Assembly: GCA_021464415.1 (NCBI GenBank)
Contig: CM038468.1
Location: forward strand, 29,996,969 to 30,060,968
Source of the DNA: Lonicera japonica
Taxonomy: Eukaryota; Streptophyta; Magnoliopsida; Dipsacales; Caprifoliaceae
Length of the DNA: 64,000 nt
Direction of reading: 5' to 3'
In this document: positions 11,473 through 23,900 of the stretch, piece by piece
Layout: the number at the start of each line of letters is the position of its first letter
Position numbering within the stretch: the stretch's first letter is position 1
Made by a program: the position numbers and the translations under genes
Notes under the pieces: generated by a model
The model's database searches: none
The model's input: only the letters and a program-made list of their open reading frames with translations
Told to the model about the DNA's origin: nothing

Positions 11473-12928
11473 GACAGAACATTTAATTTCTCACCACTAT
11501 AAAAATATTGTCTTACATCGTGTGATATTTTGATTTTCGTCTTTCATATTTTAAGTGTTATTTTGAGTTTAGGGTGCCAAGTCTAAGTGTCATTATTATT
11601 AACATAATTATGATTACTATTAAATCAATATACTATATTAAAATTATATACTATAACTTTTTTAAAATAATATTATAATCGGATAAAGATAATATTATTT
11701 TGATAATATTTCTACCCTATTTATAAAGAAAAAAGAAAAAATTTGTAGAAGAAGAAAAGGCCGGTGCAGACCTATTTAAAAGATATCTGATGTGATGATG
11801 CTTGCTTTTCCAAGTTGATAGGATGGATATATATATATATATATATATATTAAAGGGGTTACTATTAACCAACAATAAAATATTTTTTAACATTTTAATA
11901 TTAATTTAGCTCTTAAAAATTGAACATGTGCATATTGATTTGGCCCCTAAAAATTATGTATGTGTCATATTTGATTACTAGGGATCGAGCCAGTGTAATT
12001 ATTTTTATCTAAAAGTGATTCGGTCCTAAGTATTGAGTATGTACACATATAGTCTGTCTTTAGGGGGCGAGTAAATAGAACTAAATGTTAAGTGAGTGTT
12101 TTGGTGTATATCAATAATGCATATCTATATATATAATCTGTTTCTAGTACGGATCGATCTGTATAGATCAATTCCTTTTACGATATTTTTTTTATCATAA
12201 AAATATTATGATATATTTTTCACGATAAAAAAAGTTATAAAAAGGCTTGGTCCGTCTAAAATTTTTTGTATATATGTATATTAAGTATTAACACACCAGC
12301 TAGAGAGAGAATGCTAACACAAAAAATATTATGTTTACTTAATTTTTTTATAAATTTTGTACATATATGAATATATGTGCTACTTGAATATATACAATTT
12401 TATGATAAATTGTTTAACAAAATTTAAATATGGTCTAGTGAGTAGCTTGATCAAATTTAATTTCCTCAACGAGGAGAATTCGATTCTTGCTCCATTTCAA
12501 AAAATAATTACCACAACAATTTTCCTAACAGTTGGCTTTATAATATTGTATGGATATTATGTTGTATAAAAATTGGCTATCCATAATACTATGTTAAAAG
12601 AATATATTATATATTATTATAACAATAAACGTAATTTTGGAGTTTTGCAGACAGAGTCGTACAAGTTTAGTAATGATGATCAGTTGCATTTTTTATTTTT
12701 ATTTTTTACTATCCATTAACTTCCGTACTCAAAAAGGAAAAACGGACCGGAGGACTGCAGGATATGATTATCTGTAGTTCTGGACAATGTGATCTCTTTG
12801 CATCAATTTAAAACTTTTTTACATATGTGCAGCAGCTAGTGAAATTTAATGAAAGTTGCACATGCAACGTCCGGTATCTGTGAGACTCTAAAACTAATGA
12901 AAATTACATAAAGACCTTTTACAATAAG
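11473..12928. other. AT-rich intergenic DNA
   Basis: No gene recognised. It contains an (AT)n run near 11829 and an imperfect inverted repeat near 12180-12240 (TACGATATTTTTTTTATC paired with GATAAAAAAAGTTATAA). The 70-codon open frame at 12357-12569 has no recognisable feature. Confidence 0.5.
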
Positions 12929-13243
12929 GTTTCGTTTAGTTTACGGATAGAAAATTAATTTTCTTTTTTATGGAAGTAAAAAACTAAAAATTTTATCAAA
13001 TTTTCTTTCTTATATTTGATAAAGCATAGAAAGTATTTAAGTAAGGATATTATTATCTAAAATTTTGTAATAAATACTTAAAAATCACGTGAAAAAATTA
13101 ATCACATGTGTTTTGAGATGAATAGTTTTACCCCTTACTTTCTCCTCTCTCGGGAAAGTGTTTTTGGAATTTATGCTTACCAAACAGATGAAAGGAACGA
13201 CTTTCCTTTTCTTAATACTAAAATTCGTGAACCAAACGATGCC
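12929..13243 (+). mobile_element. Tourist-like MITE, copy 2 (TAA target duplication)
   Basis: 315 bp. Terminal inverted repeats GGTTTCGTTTAGTTTACG and, at the other end, CGTGAACCAAACGATGCC. TAA flanks both sides (12926-12928 and 13244-13246), as expected for PIF/Harbinger-related elements. No coding capacity; it would depend on a transposase elsewhere. Confidence 0.72.
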
Positions 13244-13552
13244 TAAAAGTCATATATTGCATGAGAGTTCTTGAATTTGAATTTCCTCCGGAGTGAGGAA
13301 TTTTTGTTATTGTTAATTAAAATAAAGGAGAGAGGCTTTTTTTAGACCTTTTCTTTTACAAAAAATAAAAAATAGTTGCCGTAAAGGGAGAAATTATGGT
13401 CAGTTGGTCACATAAGATAGGTCTTCAAAATGGTAATGAGGGTCATATTGGGTATAAAGTGGGTGTTAACAATAAAATATATATATATATATATATATAT
13501 AAGTTAATTTAGTTTGTGGATCAACTGAATTAAAGAATTGGTCTAAAGTAGA

Positions 13553-14171
13553 CCCGGCAACGGGGTCGTGTCGGTTAAATTTTGTGTCGGGTGAAATCGG
13601 GTTCGAGTGATAAACAAATAAAATCGAATGGAATCCGTTAAGCTAACGGGTGAAATTTCAAAGCACAAACACGATTTGTTAAATTAATAGGTGACTCGAC
13701 AAGACCTATTTTACCAATTAAACAATCTGGTGAACTCGGGTGACTCGAGCCCAATAAGACTCATTTCACCCGTTAACAGTTTAACACCAAAATTCACACA
13801 ATTAGAAACAACCCACAATAACAACAGGCATTAGGTAGTAGTTATAATTAGTTAATTTCCACAATTTCATTACTAGTTCACCTAAAATTCTAAAAGTCAA
13901 TATAACTTAGATATAATAGTATAATATATATGTATGTATATTTTATTAATGAGTCAATTTGGTTATCATGTTAAATCGACACGACACAACGCGAAACATT
14001 AACGGGTGATTAATGAGTCAACTGGGTTACTGCCAACTCATTCGTTAATTGGTTATATTTTATCGGGTCCAGTCGATAACGACCCGAACCTAGTAATAGT
14101 TAGTTTATCTATTAACTAATAATTTTGTGTCGAGTCATTTCGTGTTATCGTGTCGTGTTCAACTTTGCCGA
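13553..14171. mobile_element. Non-autonomous TIR element with CGTGTCGTGT-type ends
   Basis: The left end CCCGGCAACGGGGTCGTGTC and the right end GTGTCGTGTTCAACTTTGCC are imperfect inverted repeats of a kind common in plant hAT-type MITEs. The interior is full of CGGGTGA and ACTCG motifs on both strands and has no ORF. I could not match a target duplication, so the exact ends are uncertain. Confidence 0.5.
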
Positions 14172-15707
14172 AATTCTGTAAAATCATATAATAGCAAATT
14201 AAGATTTAGCCAAAATTCTGTGATGTGTATACTCAAACCCCCGATGTTCAGCTAAAAACAAAAATAAAAACGAAAAAACATCATCTCATTGGTTTGAAAA
14301 ATGGGTTTTAAAGCAAATTATGGGTCACAATTAGTCCAATTAAAAGGCACCCTCAATTGTTAACACGTCGTATTTACCGAGCATGACTCCTAAGTCCAAT
14401 CCTTAATTCAAATTCTTCTATGACAACAAAAATTCAAGGAATCAGCCAACCCTAAAATTTATGTTATGAATATTTTTGAAAGATATGGATAAATTCATGA
14501 ATATATATTTTTTTTATCTATATCTTTACTGGAGACAACTTAAAAAATTAATTATGTGGTTCATATAAGATTAGCCTTCTCTAATTTTTGGCCAAAGTTA
14601 AATAGTAGAGCCTCAAAATTTTAGTTATTGATAAAAAAATAATAACCACTGTGAAAGTTTAACATTGTTCACTTTAACAATTCAATAAATAAATAATTAA
14701 AAATATATTTTAATTATCTAATTTTAGTTATTTTACTGGAGACATGCTTGTAAATATTCTTATTGGTTCGCTTTCATCCTTTATATCTTCAGATCTTAAA
14801 ACATGGGTAAGAAAAGCATTATTTTGAAAAGTATGTATCAAGAATCAAAACTATTGCATTAAAAATGAAATTCACAAAAACCTTGCATAATACAATGATA
14901 ACTCACCATATAAATAGAAAAACATTGAATCAACAAATTAATAAAAAAAAAATTAACACAACGTTACCTTGTAAATATGGTAATTAAGAGTTAGACGTAA
15001 AAAATAAAATTGAACAAGTGCCTAGTGGACAAATTCCGGTATATATGTATTATATTATAAAGACGAGACTGATTTTAACTACTAATAAAATTGTGTTAAA
15101 CTTTTAAAATGTCTAGTTTACCCCTATGATTATAATTTTTTGATAAAAAATTTGATAACAACATAATCAGACCTTTGCACTTAGCATTCTGAATTTCTCA
15201 GATCAAAGTTTACCATGAAACTATCATTCACTTTTGTTAAAACTTTGTTATGAAATTCTATATAAACGAAAAGCACACACATTGCTTGTACATGTAGTCC
15301 AGTGATGCATAAGTAAGAATGGAAATTAATCCAAGATGTATAGAAACGATTTTGAGAATAAGAAGTAAGAAAGTAGATTAATTAGTCCAAGATGTATTTA
15401 GATGATTTTGAGAATAAGAAAGAACGTACATGTGATAACAGACCAACGTATTGTTCAACAATTTTTCAGAGTTGAGCACGTATGATTTCTATTTTTTTGA
15501 TATGAGTATGCCTTCTATTTAAAGGTATGATAATACATGAATAATAATTTTCATTAATTAGATATGAGATTTATATATTTATTTCTTTAATATTAGTGGG
15601 GCGTGATGTTTTAGTAAATGACAAATGTTAACATGATCTTTACGAATAAAAAAATGCTGCGATTATAAAAATACTTTTAAATGAATAATCTCACTACCAC
15701 GTGTATT
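14172..15707. other. AT-rich intergenic DNA with a small tandem duplication
   Basis: No gene seen. At about 15326-15425 a segment with core CCAAGATGTAT...GATTTTGAGAATAAG occurs twice in tandem, with a period of about 55 bases. Confidence 0.5.
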
Positions 15708-15716
15708 ATAATTAAA

Positions 15717-16054
15717 GGGTGATTTAAACTTTAGGTGCCATTTGTTCTTGCATATCAATTGTTAGGTGCCAAAGTTTTGCATAATAGGTGTTTAGGTGCC
15801 ATTTTGGACAGAATCTGTTAGTCACGTGGTCAACAATTAGTTCCGTTAATTTTTTACCCAATTTACCCTTAGAAAAAGACAAAACATATGACTCTTGCTT
15901 AGGGGTAAAATGGTCAAAAATTAACGGAACTAACGGTTAACCACGTTGACTAACGGATTCCCTCCAAAATAGCACACAAACACTTATTATGCAAAACTTT
16001 GGCACCCAACGTTTGATATGTAAGAACAAATGACACCCAAAGTCAAAATCACCC
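15717..16054. mobile_element. 338-bp Mutator-like MITE with perfect 9-bp target duplication
   Basis: Flanked by ATAATTAAA at 15708-15716 and 16055-16063. Termini are GGGTGATTT and AAATCACCC, and the inverted repeat continues inward with changes (AGGTGCCATTTGTTC against GAACAAATGACACCC), making the whole element a hairpin with a small loop near 15880. The 9-bp duplication points to a Mutator-type transposase. The same termini bound the large foldback at 20740. Confidence 0.85.
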
Positions 16055-16063
16055 ATAATTAAA

Positions 16064-17818
16064 ACATGATCTACTAGCACACTATATATATATATATATA
16101 TTTTGTAGTGTTGTAGTAATGCTAAAATTTATATTGCTTTTATAATCACCGAAAAAAAAAATTGGCTGTGTAAGGAAATTTGTACGTCTTAATGCATTTT
16201 CATGCACCTTATTCTTAGTGGCATGTGCCTTTAAAGTTCATGTTTACATCCCAATAACATAATCAAAATATCAAAGAATATTTTCGTACCTTATTTAGTA
16301 ATTAAATTCTTCACCTCAATTAAAACAAAAACTTTTTTCTAGTGATCAAAAGAAAAGATAAATTTTTTTTTTAAATTAGTTATTTTGTGGCTAATCCAAA
16401 TAGAGGCCCTCATAATTTTGGTTATCTATATTATAAAACAAGTATCTTTTGCAATAAAATAACAAATCAATCCAATATCCCATATTAATTTTTAATAGTA
16501 TTAACATATTTAAACCATTATATCACTTTTATATTTACAATAAAATGTCAAATCAACTAATATTTACTCACACACTAAACATATACTCAAACATAACTCT
16601 TACATTTTTTTACTTTTTTACAACAGTAATGTCTCATCAATTTTTTTAAAAACTTTCAAATGCTATAACTTTAAATTCACGAATCTAACTTTAATAAAAT
16701 TTATATATTTGAAATATGTTCATCAAGATCTACAAAACAATATCCATTGTGATAATTACATTATGTGTAAAAGAATTACAACTATAATGGCATACCTAAT
16801 GTATTTCTAACTCATTGAAATATTACATAATATTTACTAGAAGATAGTGTGATAAAATTAAAAATACAAAAATATCTCAATCGGATTGATTTTAATCCGA
16901 ACAAACCTAAATGGGGCAAGAATTTTATGTACTAGAGTTTGACCTGCCTCGAATATAATATCTATTCATTTTAAATATATACACTCATAACACCATTACA
17001 TTATCAAAGGCCGGGTCAAGTGATTTCATGTCCAATTATACAATTAAGATCTGTCTCGGGTGAGGACATTTATATTTTTAAATGGACAGGGTTTCATTTT
17101 TGCGAGACTTGATTCGTTTTCACCCCTAAGTAACATACAGTCATACACATCTTCGATTCTAACATTTTTCACATAATTATATTTTATCTGATTACTGTTT
17201 TTTGTTCGTTTTATCGTGTTGGCTGCATGACTATACCCTGGTATGTATATATATATATATAACACTCTTAATGAGAATAAAACTCATACGGAGAAAGGAA
17301 AAAAAAGCCTTTTGTCTGTTAAATATGCTATTATTATAAGAATCTGCTTCAAATTTATATTTTCTTTCCTATAAGAACTTTAATCTTAATGGCATTGAGT
17401 ATAAAATATTAATTAAATATTTAAAAAATTAAATAGGAAAGTTATAAATGAAATATTTTAAGAATTATAACTCTACTTATTAAGTAGAGAATTTTAAAAG
17501 ATAAGACCTATCGAATACAAATAAGTAATAATTGAGAATTTGAGAATTACATTATATAAGAAAATTAGAGAGATTAAAATAATAATTAACTAATATCAAT
17601 TAGGTTGCATTTTCTCCATGGATTTTAAAATCACGAGATTTGATAAAACACCATGATTTTAAAATTGCATGATCTATCAATTTTTTGTTCTTCTTTTTAA
17701 CTATCATATTTTCAATCATAATCTCAAGATTTTAAAATCCATTTTCTTTTTCTTTTTTGTATAATTGGGTTCAATTAATGTGAGAACTTATGCAATGATA
17801 GAAAATAAATAAATTAAA
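16064..17818. other. AT-rich intergenic DNA
   Basis: No supported gene. It contains (AT)n runs near 16084 and 17247 and otherwise low-complexity AT-rich sequence up to the hAT insertion. Confidence 0.5.
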
Positions 17819-17952
17819 CAAGCAACCAGTGGCGGATCCAGAAAATTTCCTTCCAGGGGTCAACGTATAAAAGTGAAAAAAAATTATACAAAATATACTT
17901 ATAAAAATAAAATGATAATATTATAATTCATAATTCATAGAAAAAAACCACA

Positions 17953-20313
17953 TTACAATTGTCCACGACGAGTTTTCATATTCTGAAAACGCAACATTAC
18001 AGTTTCATTATCAATACAAGCAAACACATCTTTCTCAATATAAACAAGTAAGCTATCACTCAACCATTGATCTCCCATTCGGTTGCGAAGTGGACCTTTC
18101 ACAATATTCATAGCAGAAAATGCTCTCTCCACAGAAGCAGTTGCAACCGGTAAAGTTAAGGCTAATCTGAGAAGCAAATGAACATAATTATATGTTCTAT
18201 GTAACCCTTTCTCCACCATTTTTCTAGCAAGGCTACCAATCCCTTTCAATTGAGAAAAATCGGTCATTGTACGCATATGAGTAATATAAATCTCAAGTTG
18301 ATCTTCAAGTGCCAAGAGATCTCGGGAATTAAAATCTTGAGGATAAAATTCAGCAAAACGAAGTAATTTTTGTTTGTCAAAAGCTATGAATGAATCATCC
18401 GGGCTCAAACATGCCAAACAAAGAAGTAACTCAGTATTTACCTCACTGAAGCGATGATTTAATTCCGCAAGTTGCCACTCAATGATTTGAATAAAGATGT
18501 CCACCCGATAATGATGGAGGTGTGTGATTACAGGAGCTCTCCGATGTGACCTCCATTGAGCTACATATGCATCATCCATGTTTGGAACCAAGATATCATG
18601 TTTGCCACAAAACGAAGATACTTGATCAAGCAAGGCTTCAAATGCATTCTCTCTCATGTGTTGTAATTGGTCCTTGCAAACTTTGACTAAAGTCATTGCA
18701 TTTCCAATATCTTGGTCTTTTCTTTGTAATGCTTGTGACAAGTCATTTGTGGCTCCCAATATAGATCTCATGAAAAATAGGTGAAATACAAACTCAAAAG
18801 ATTGTATTTCTCTCAGTGACCTATTTGCTTCACCTAAATTATCAGTGGAGCCATCCTCAATAATCAATTTCAGCACTTTCACCACAGATTTAAACATGGA
18901 GATGATACTAAGCAATGTACCATAATGTGAGTTCCAACGTGTATCACCAGGACGCTTGAGACAAGTTTCTTGATTTAAGCCTCGCCCTGTTGGAAAAGTA
19001 TCATTTTTTAGAGCTTCCGTAATATCCTTTTGTAGTTGATCTCTAAGCATGTCACGACGTTTACACGATACTCCAACAATATTAACCAAGCTATTGCAAG
19101 ATGTGAAGAAAGTGGCAATATCAGCATTTCCCTTTGCCACGGCCACAAGAGCTAATTGAAGTTGATGTGCAAAACAATGAATATAATAGGCAGAAGGATT
19201 TTCTCTCAAAATCTGTGTTTTAAGACCATTGAATTCACCCTTCATATTACTAGCTCCATCATATCCTTGTCCTCTCAGCATGGAAATGCTCAATTCCTCT
19301 CTTGCAAACAATGTGTCAATAGCCTCCTTGAGTGAGTTTGATGTAGTATCGCTAACATGTTGAATGCCCACAAACCTCTCAATTACATCTCCTTTTTTGT
19401 CCACATAACGAAACACCACCGCCATCTCTTCTTTTACTGACACATCACGTGATTCATCAACTAATAAAGAAAAGAATGCACCATCCATATCCTTGATGAT
19501 TTTCTTAATAGTTTCAGTGGCACAAGCATTCACAAGATCTTTTTGAATTGTTGGAGCTATTAACTTGAGATTCCCAGGAGCATTTTCTAACACAACGGCC
19601 TTAACTTTCTCATCATGATCAGCAAGAAATTGTAAGAGCTCTAAATAATTCCCCTTGTTGCTTGAAGTGTCACTCTCATCATGCCCACGAAAAGGAAGAC
19701 CTTGCCTCAATAAAAATCTCACGCAATCAAGAGAAGCTGTCAAGCAAATACGATAATCAATACGAGCTTGATCTGATTGCTTTATCAAAACTGTTCGGAT
19801 GTGTTGCTTTTGATTCAAAAGATCCACACAATACTGTCTGGATTGATTATGCACACTTCCAACAGGTCCAATATGTTGCCTAATTTTATCTTTCTTCTTC
19901 CAATTCTTAAAACCAATATCTGTGAAAGCGTCGCTACACCCTTGACCAATTCTGAAATTGGATTTGAAGAGATAACAATAAAGGCAAAATGCAGCATCTT
20001 TACTAATACTGTACTCCAACCAGTCAAACTCGTCAAACCACTTGACATTAAAGCGTCGATCATACCCTGAAAGATCAGTTTGTGGAAATGTGTGATTCTT
20101 GGGCTGACATGGACCCTTTTGTAAATATGCTCTTCGCACTTCGTCTCTAATGTTAGGATCATAATCCAACATTTGAGGTCGAAGTCCAGGGTCTGCAATA
20201 AGATTAGCCAAGATATCTTGCAACTCATTTTCTTTCGAACTATCCACATCTCTAGAAATATTCACATCTCTAGAAGTAGTTGATTCGAACCTTCTCTTAA
20301 AGTATCGTTCCAT
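17953..20313 (-). CDS. hAT transposase (TTF zinc finger, DUF4371, hAT dimerisation domain)
   Basis: 786 residues, one uninterrupted exon. It starts at ATG 20313, two bases inside a likely exon that begins after the acceptor CCAATACAG. Residues about 88-160 form the TTF-type finger (C110, C113, later His near 147 and 155). The RNase-H-like core has Asp286 (LLVDES), Asp352 (GYDGASN) and, near the C-terminus, Glu729 (TASVERAF) as the likely acidic triad. The hAT CxxH motif is C380-x2-H383 (HCFAHQL), and Trp460 sits in DTRWNSH. The dimerisation region is about 710-765. It resembles the plant and animal group often annotated as zinc finger MYM-type protein 1-like. It would cut and join the flanking inverted repeats in the nucleus. 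No missing catalytic residue is evident. Confidence 0.95.
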   Translation of the reverse strand: MERYFKRRFESTTSRDVNISRDVDSSKENELQDILANLIADPGLRPQMLDYDPNIRDEVRRAYLQKGPCQPKNHTFPQTDLSGYDRRFNVKWFDEFDWLEYSISKDAAFCLYCYLFKSNFRIGQGCSDAFTDIGFKNWKKKDKIRQHIGPVGSVHNQSRQYCVDLLNQKQHIRTVLIKQSDQARIDYRICLTASLDCVRFLLRQGLPFRGHDESDTSSNKGNYLELLQFLADHDEKVKAVVLENAPGNLKLIAPTIQKDLVNACATETIKKIIKDMDGAFFSLLVDESRDVSVKEEMAVVFRYVDKKGDVIERFVGIQHVSDTTSNSLKEAIDTLFAREELSISMLRGQGYDGASNMKGEFNGLKTQILRENPSAYYIHCFAHQLQLALVAVAKGNADIATFFTSCNSLVNIVGVSCKRRDMLRDQLQKDITEALKNDTFPTGRGLNQETCLKRPGDTRWNSHYGTLLSIISMFKSVVKVLKLIIEDGSTDNLGEANRSLREIQSFEFVFHLFFMRSILGATNDLSQALQRKDQDIGNAMTLVKVCKDQLQHMRENAFEALLDQVSSFCGKHDILVPNMDDAYVAQWRSHRRAPVITHLHHYRVDIFIQIIEWQLAELNHRFSEVNTELLLCLACLSPDDSFIAFDKQKLLRFAEFYPQDFNSRDLLALEDQLEIYITHMRTMTDFSQLKGIGSLARKMVEKGLHRTYNYVHLLLRLALTLPVATASVERAFSAMNIVKGPLRNRMGDQWLSDSLLVYIEKDVFACIDNETVMLRFQNMKTRRGQL

Positions 20314-20384
20314 AACTGTATTGGTAGAAGTAACTAATCAATCATCAACAATTTTAAAAAGCCATAATTTATGCAAACTAACAT

Positions 20385-20738
20385 AATTTATTCAAACTAA
20401 ATAACCAAAACCAAAACCCTTAATTTATTCAAACTAAAATAAAAGTATAGCTCTAATATATTCAAAATAACTAATCAATACCAAAAACCCAAATTTATTC
20501 AAACTAAAATAAAAGTATAGCTCTAATTTATTCAACCAAACTAACCAAAACCAAAACCCCTAATTTATTCAAACTAAAATAAAAGTATAGCTCTAATTTA
20601 TGCAACCTAACTAACCAAAACCCCTAATTTATTCAAACTAAAATAAAAGTATAGCTCTAATATATTCAAAATAACTAATCAATACCAAAAACCCAAATTT
20701 ATTCAAACTAAAATAAAAGTATAGCTCTAATTTATTTA
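20385..20738. repeat. Minisatellite, left block
   Basis: Tandem copies of a unit with core AAACTAAAATAAAAGTATAG followed by CTCTAATTTATTCAA and AACCAAAACCAAAACCCC. Two subunit types alternate, one with CTAATATATTCAAAATAACT. The array is interrupted at 20740 by the foldback and resumes at 23091. Confidence 0.85.
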
Positions 20739-20739
20739 A

Positions 20740-23090
20740 GGGTGATTTACCTTTTGACCCCCATTTATTTACCCCTATTCCACTTTGGCACCCAAAGTTT
20801 GCAATAATTACCCTTTGACACCCATTTGGACGGATTCCGTCCGGTCAAAAAGTCAAACGGTTAAATTCTTTTTCAATACCGAAAATACCCCTATGGCTAG
20901 ATTTAAATGAAAATCAAGCCATTTTCACAAGGTCATATCTCACTCAATTCACGTCCAAATGATGCGATCCAAATATGGTTGGAAAGCTCTTACAACATAG
21001 ATTATGAATACATTAATAATATTCAATAATAATCAACCTAATTGCCTGGAAATTGCTGTCAAAGTTGACAAAAAATTACTTTTTTCAAAAAAAAGTTTCA
21101 TGAAGCCATTTTTGCAAGGCCATATCTCACTCGATTCAAGTTCAAATGATGCGATCCACATATCGTTGGAAAGCTCTTATAACATAGATTATGAATACAT
21201 TAATAATATTTAGTAATAATCAATTTAAATTCCTCGAAATTGCTGCCAAAGTTGACAAAAAATCACTTTTTTCAAAAAAAAAAGTTCCACAAAGCCATTT
21301 TCACAAGGCCATATCTCACTCGATTCACGTCCAAATGATGCGATCCACATATGGTTGGAAAGCTCTTGTAATATAGGTTGTGAAAACATTAACAATATTC
21401 AATAATAAGCAATCTAATTTCCTCTAAATTGCTGCCAAATTTGACAAAAAAACTCACTTTTTTTGATAAAAAATCACTTTTTTCAAAAGAAAGTTTCACG
21501 AACTGTTTTTCACAAAGTCATATCTCACTCGATTCACGTCCAAATAATGCGATCCATATATGGTCTGAAAGCTCTTGCAACATAGATTATGAACTCATTA
21601 ATAATATTCAACAACAAGCAATGTAATTGACTTGAAATTTCTGTCAAATTTGACAAAAAACTCACTTTTTTTCAAAAAAAAGTTTCACGAATTCATTTTC
21701 ACAAGGCCATATCTCACTCTATTCACGTCCAAATGATGCGAATATTGTTAATGTACTCATTTTCACAAGGCCATTTTCACAAGTTTCAAAAAAAAGTTTC
21801 AAAAAAAAAGTTTCACAAACATACTACTGAATATTATTAATGTATCCATAATCTATGTTGCAAGAGCTTTCGAACTATATGTGGATCGTATCATTTGGAC
21901 GTAAATCGAGTGAGATATGGCATTGTGAAAATGGCTTCGTAGAACTTTTTTTTTAAAAAAAACTGAGTTTTTTGTCAACTTTGGTAGCAATTATATTGCT
22001 TATTATTGAATATTATTAATGTGTTCATAATCTATGTTGCAAGAGCTTTCCGACCATATGTGGATCGCATCATTTGGACGTGAATCGAATGAGATATGGC
22101 CATGTGAAAATGAGTTCGTGAAACTTTTTTTTGAAAAAAGTTATTTTTTATCAAAAAAAAGGTGAGTTTTTTTGTCAAATTTGGCAAAAAATTCAAGTCA
22201 ATTAGATTGCTTATTGTTGAATATTATTAATGAGTTCGTAATCTATGTTGCAAGAGCTTTTAGACCATATATGGATCGCATCATCTGGAAGTGAATCGAG
22301 TGAGATATGGCTTTGCGAAAAACAGTTCGTGAAACTTTCTTTTGAAAAAAGTGATTTTTTATCAAAAAAAAAAATGAGTTTTTTTGTCAAATTTGGCAAC
22401 AATTTAGAGGAAATTAGATTGCTTATTATTGAATATTGTTAATGTTTTCACAATATATATTACAAGATCTTTCCAACCATATGTGGATCGCATCATTTAG
22501 ACGTGAATCGAGTGAGATATGGCCTTGTGAAAATGGCTTCGTAGAACTTTTTTTTTGAAAAAAGTGATTTTTTGTCAACTTTGGCAGAAATTTCGAGGCA
22601 ATTAAATTGATTATTACTAAATATTGTTAATGTATTCATAATCTATGTTATAAGAGCTTTCCAACGATATGTGGATCGCATCATTTGAACTTGAATCGAG
22701 TGAGATATGGCCTTGCAAAAATGGCTTCATGAAACTTTTTTTTGAAAAAAGTAATTTTTTGTCAACTTTGACAGCAATTTCCAGGCAATTAGGATGATTA
22801 TTATTGAATATTATTAATGTATTCATAATCTATATTGTAAGAGCTTTCCAACCATATTTGGATCGCATCATTTGGACGTGAATTGAGTGAGATATGGCCT
22901 TGTGAAAATGGCTTGATTTTCATTTAAATCTAGCCACAGGGGTATTTTCGGTATTGAAAAAGGATTTAACGGTTTGACTTTTTGACCGGACGGAATCCGT
23001 CCAAATGGGTGTCAAAGGGTAATTATTGCAAACTTTGGGTTCCAAAGTGAAATAGGGGTAAATAAATGGGGGTCAAAAGGTAAATCACCC
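20740..23090. mobile_element. 2.35-kb foldback (palindromic) element with perfect 9-bp target duplication
   Basis: TTTATTTAA flanks both ends (20731-20739 and 23091-23099). Termini are GGGTGATTTACC and GGTAAATCACCC. The two arms, each over 1 kb, are inverted copies of each other. Each arm is a series of units of about 190-210 bases with core CATATCTCACTCGATTCACG and TGATGCGATCCACATATGG: about five units in the left arm and six in the right. The centre is near 21750-21850. No coding capacity; short open frames simply repeat in mirror image. The 9-bp duplication and termini link it to the MITE at 15717. Confidence 0.88.
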
Positions 23091-23099
23091 TTTATTTAA

Positions 23100-23900
23100 C
23101 CTAACTAACCAAAACCAAAACCCCTAATTTATTCAAACTAAAATAAAAGTATAGCTCTAATTTATGCAACCTAACTAACCAAAACCAAAACCCCTAATTT
23201 ATTCAAACTAAAATAAAAGTATAGCTCTAATATATTCAAAATAACTAATCAATACCAAAAACCCAAATTTATTCAAACTAAAATAAAAGTATAGCTCTAA
23301 TTTATTTAACCTAACTAACCAAAACCAAAACCCCTAATTTATTCAAACTAAAATAAAAGTATAGCTCTAATTTATGCAACCTAACTAACCAAAACCAAAA
23401 CCCCTAATTTATTCAAACTAAAATAAAAGTATAGCTCTAATATATTCAAAATAACTAATCAATACCAAAAACCCAAATTTATTCAAACTAAAATAAAAGT
23501 ATAGCTCTAATTTATTCAACCTAACTAACCAAAACCAAAACCCCTAATTTATTCAAACTAAAATAAAAGTATAGCTCTAATTTATGCAACCTAACTAACC
23601 AAAACCAAAACCCCTAATTTATTCAAACTAAAATAAAAGTATAGCTCTAATATATTCAAAATAACTAATCAATACCAAAAACCCAAATTTATTCAAACTA
23701 AAATAAAAGTATAGCTCTAATTTATTCAAACTAAATAACCAAAATCAAAACCCCTAATTTATTCAACCTAACTAACCAAAACCAAAACCCCTAATTTATT
23801 CAAACTAAAATAAAAATATAGCCCTAATTTATTCAAACTAAATAACCAAAATCAAAACCCCTAATTTAATCAAAGTATAACCCTAGTTTATTCAAAGTAA
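23100..23900. repeat. Minisatellite, right block
   Basis: Continuation of the array at 20385. At least three repeats of a composite of about 190 bases (three sub-blocks, the third carrying CTAATATATTCAAAATAACT and AATACCAAAAACCCAAATTT). Copies become irregular after 23700. Confidence 0.85.

Noticed and set aside
12357..12569. 70-codon hydrophobic open frame
   Set aside because: Composition follows the AT-rich background, with no features beyond chance.
19662..20249. Open frames of 73, 97 and 144 codons overlapping the hAT transposase
   Set aside because: Shadows of the long transposase frame in other frames.
21004..22826. Identical small ORFs on opposite strands (69 and 65 codons)
   Set aside because: They are mirror images produced by the arms of the foldback element, with no domain and a sequence dictated by the repeat unit.
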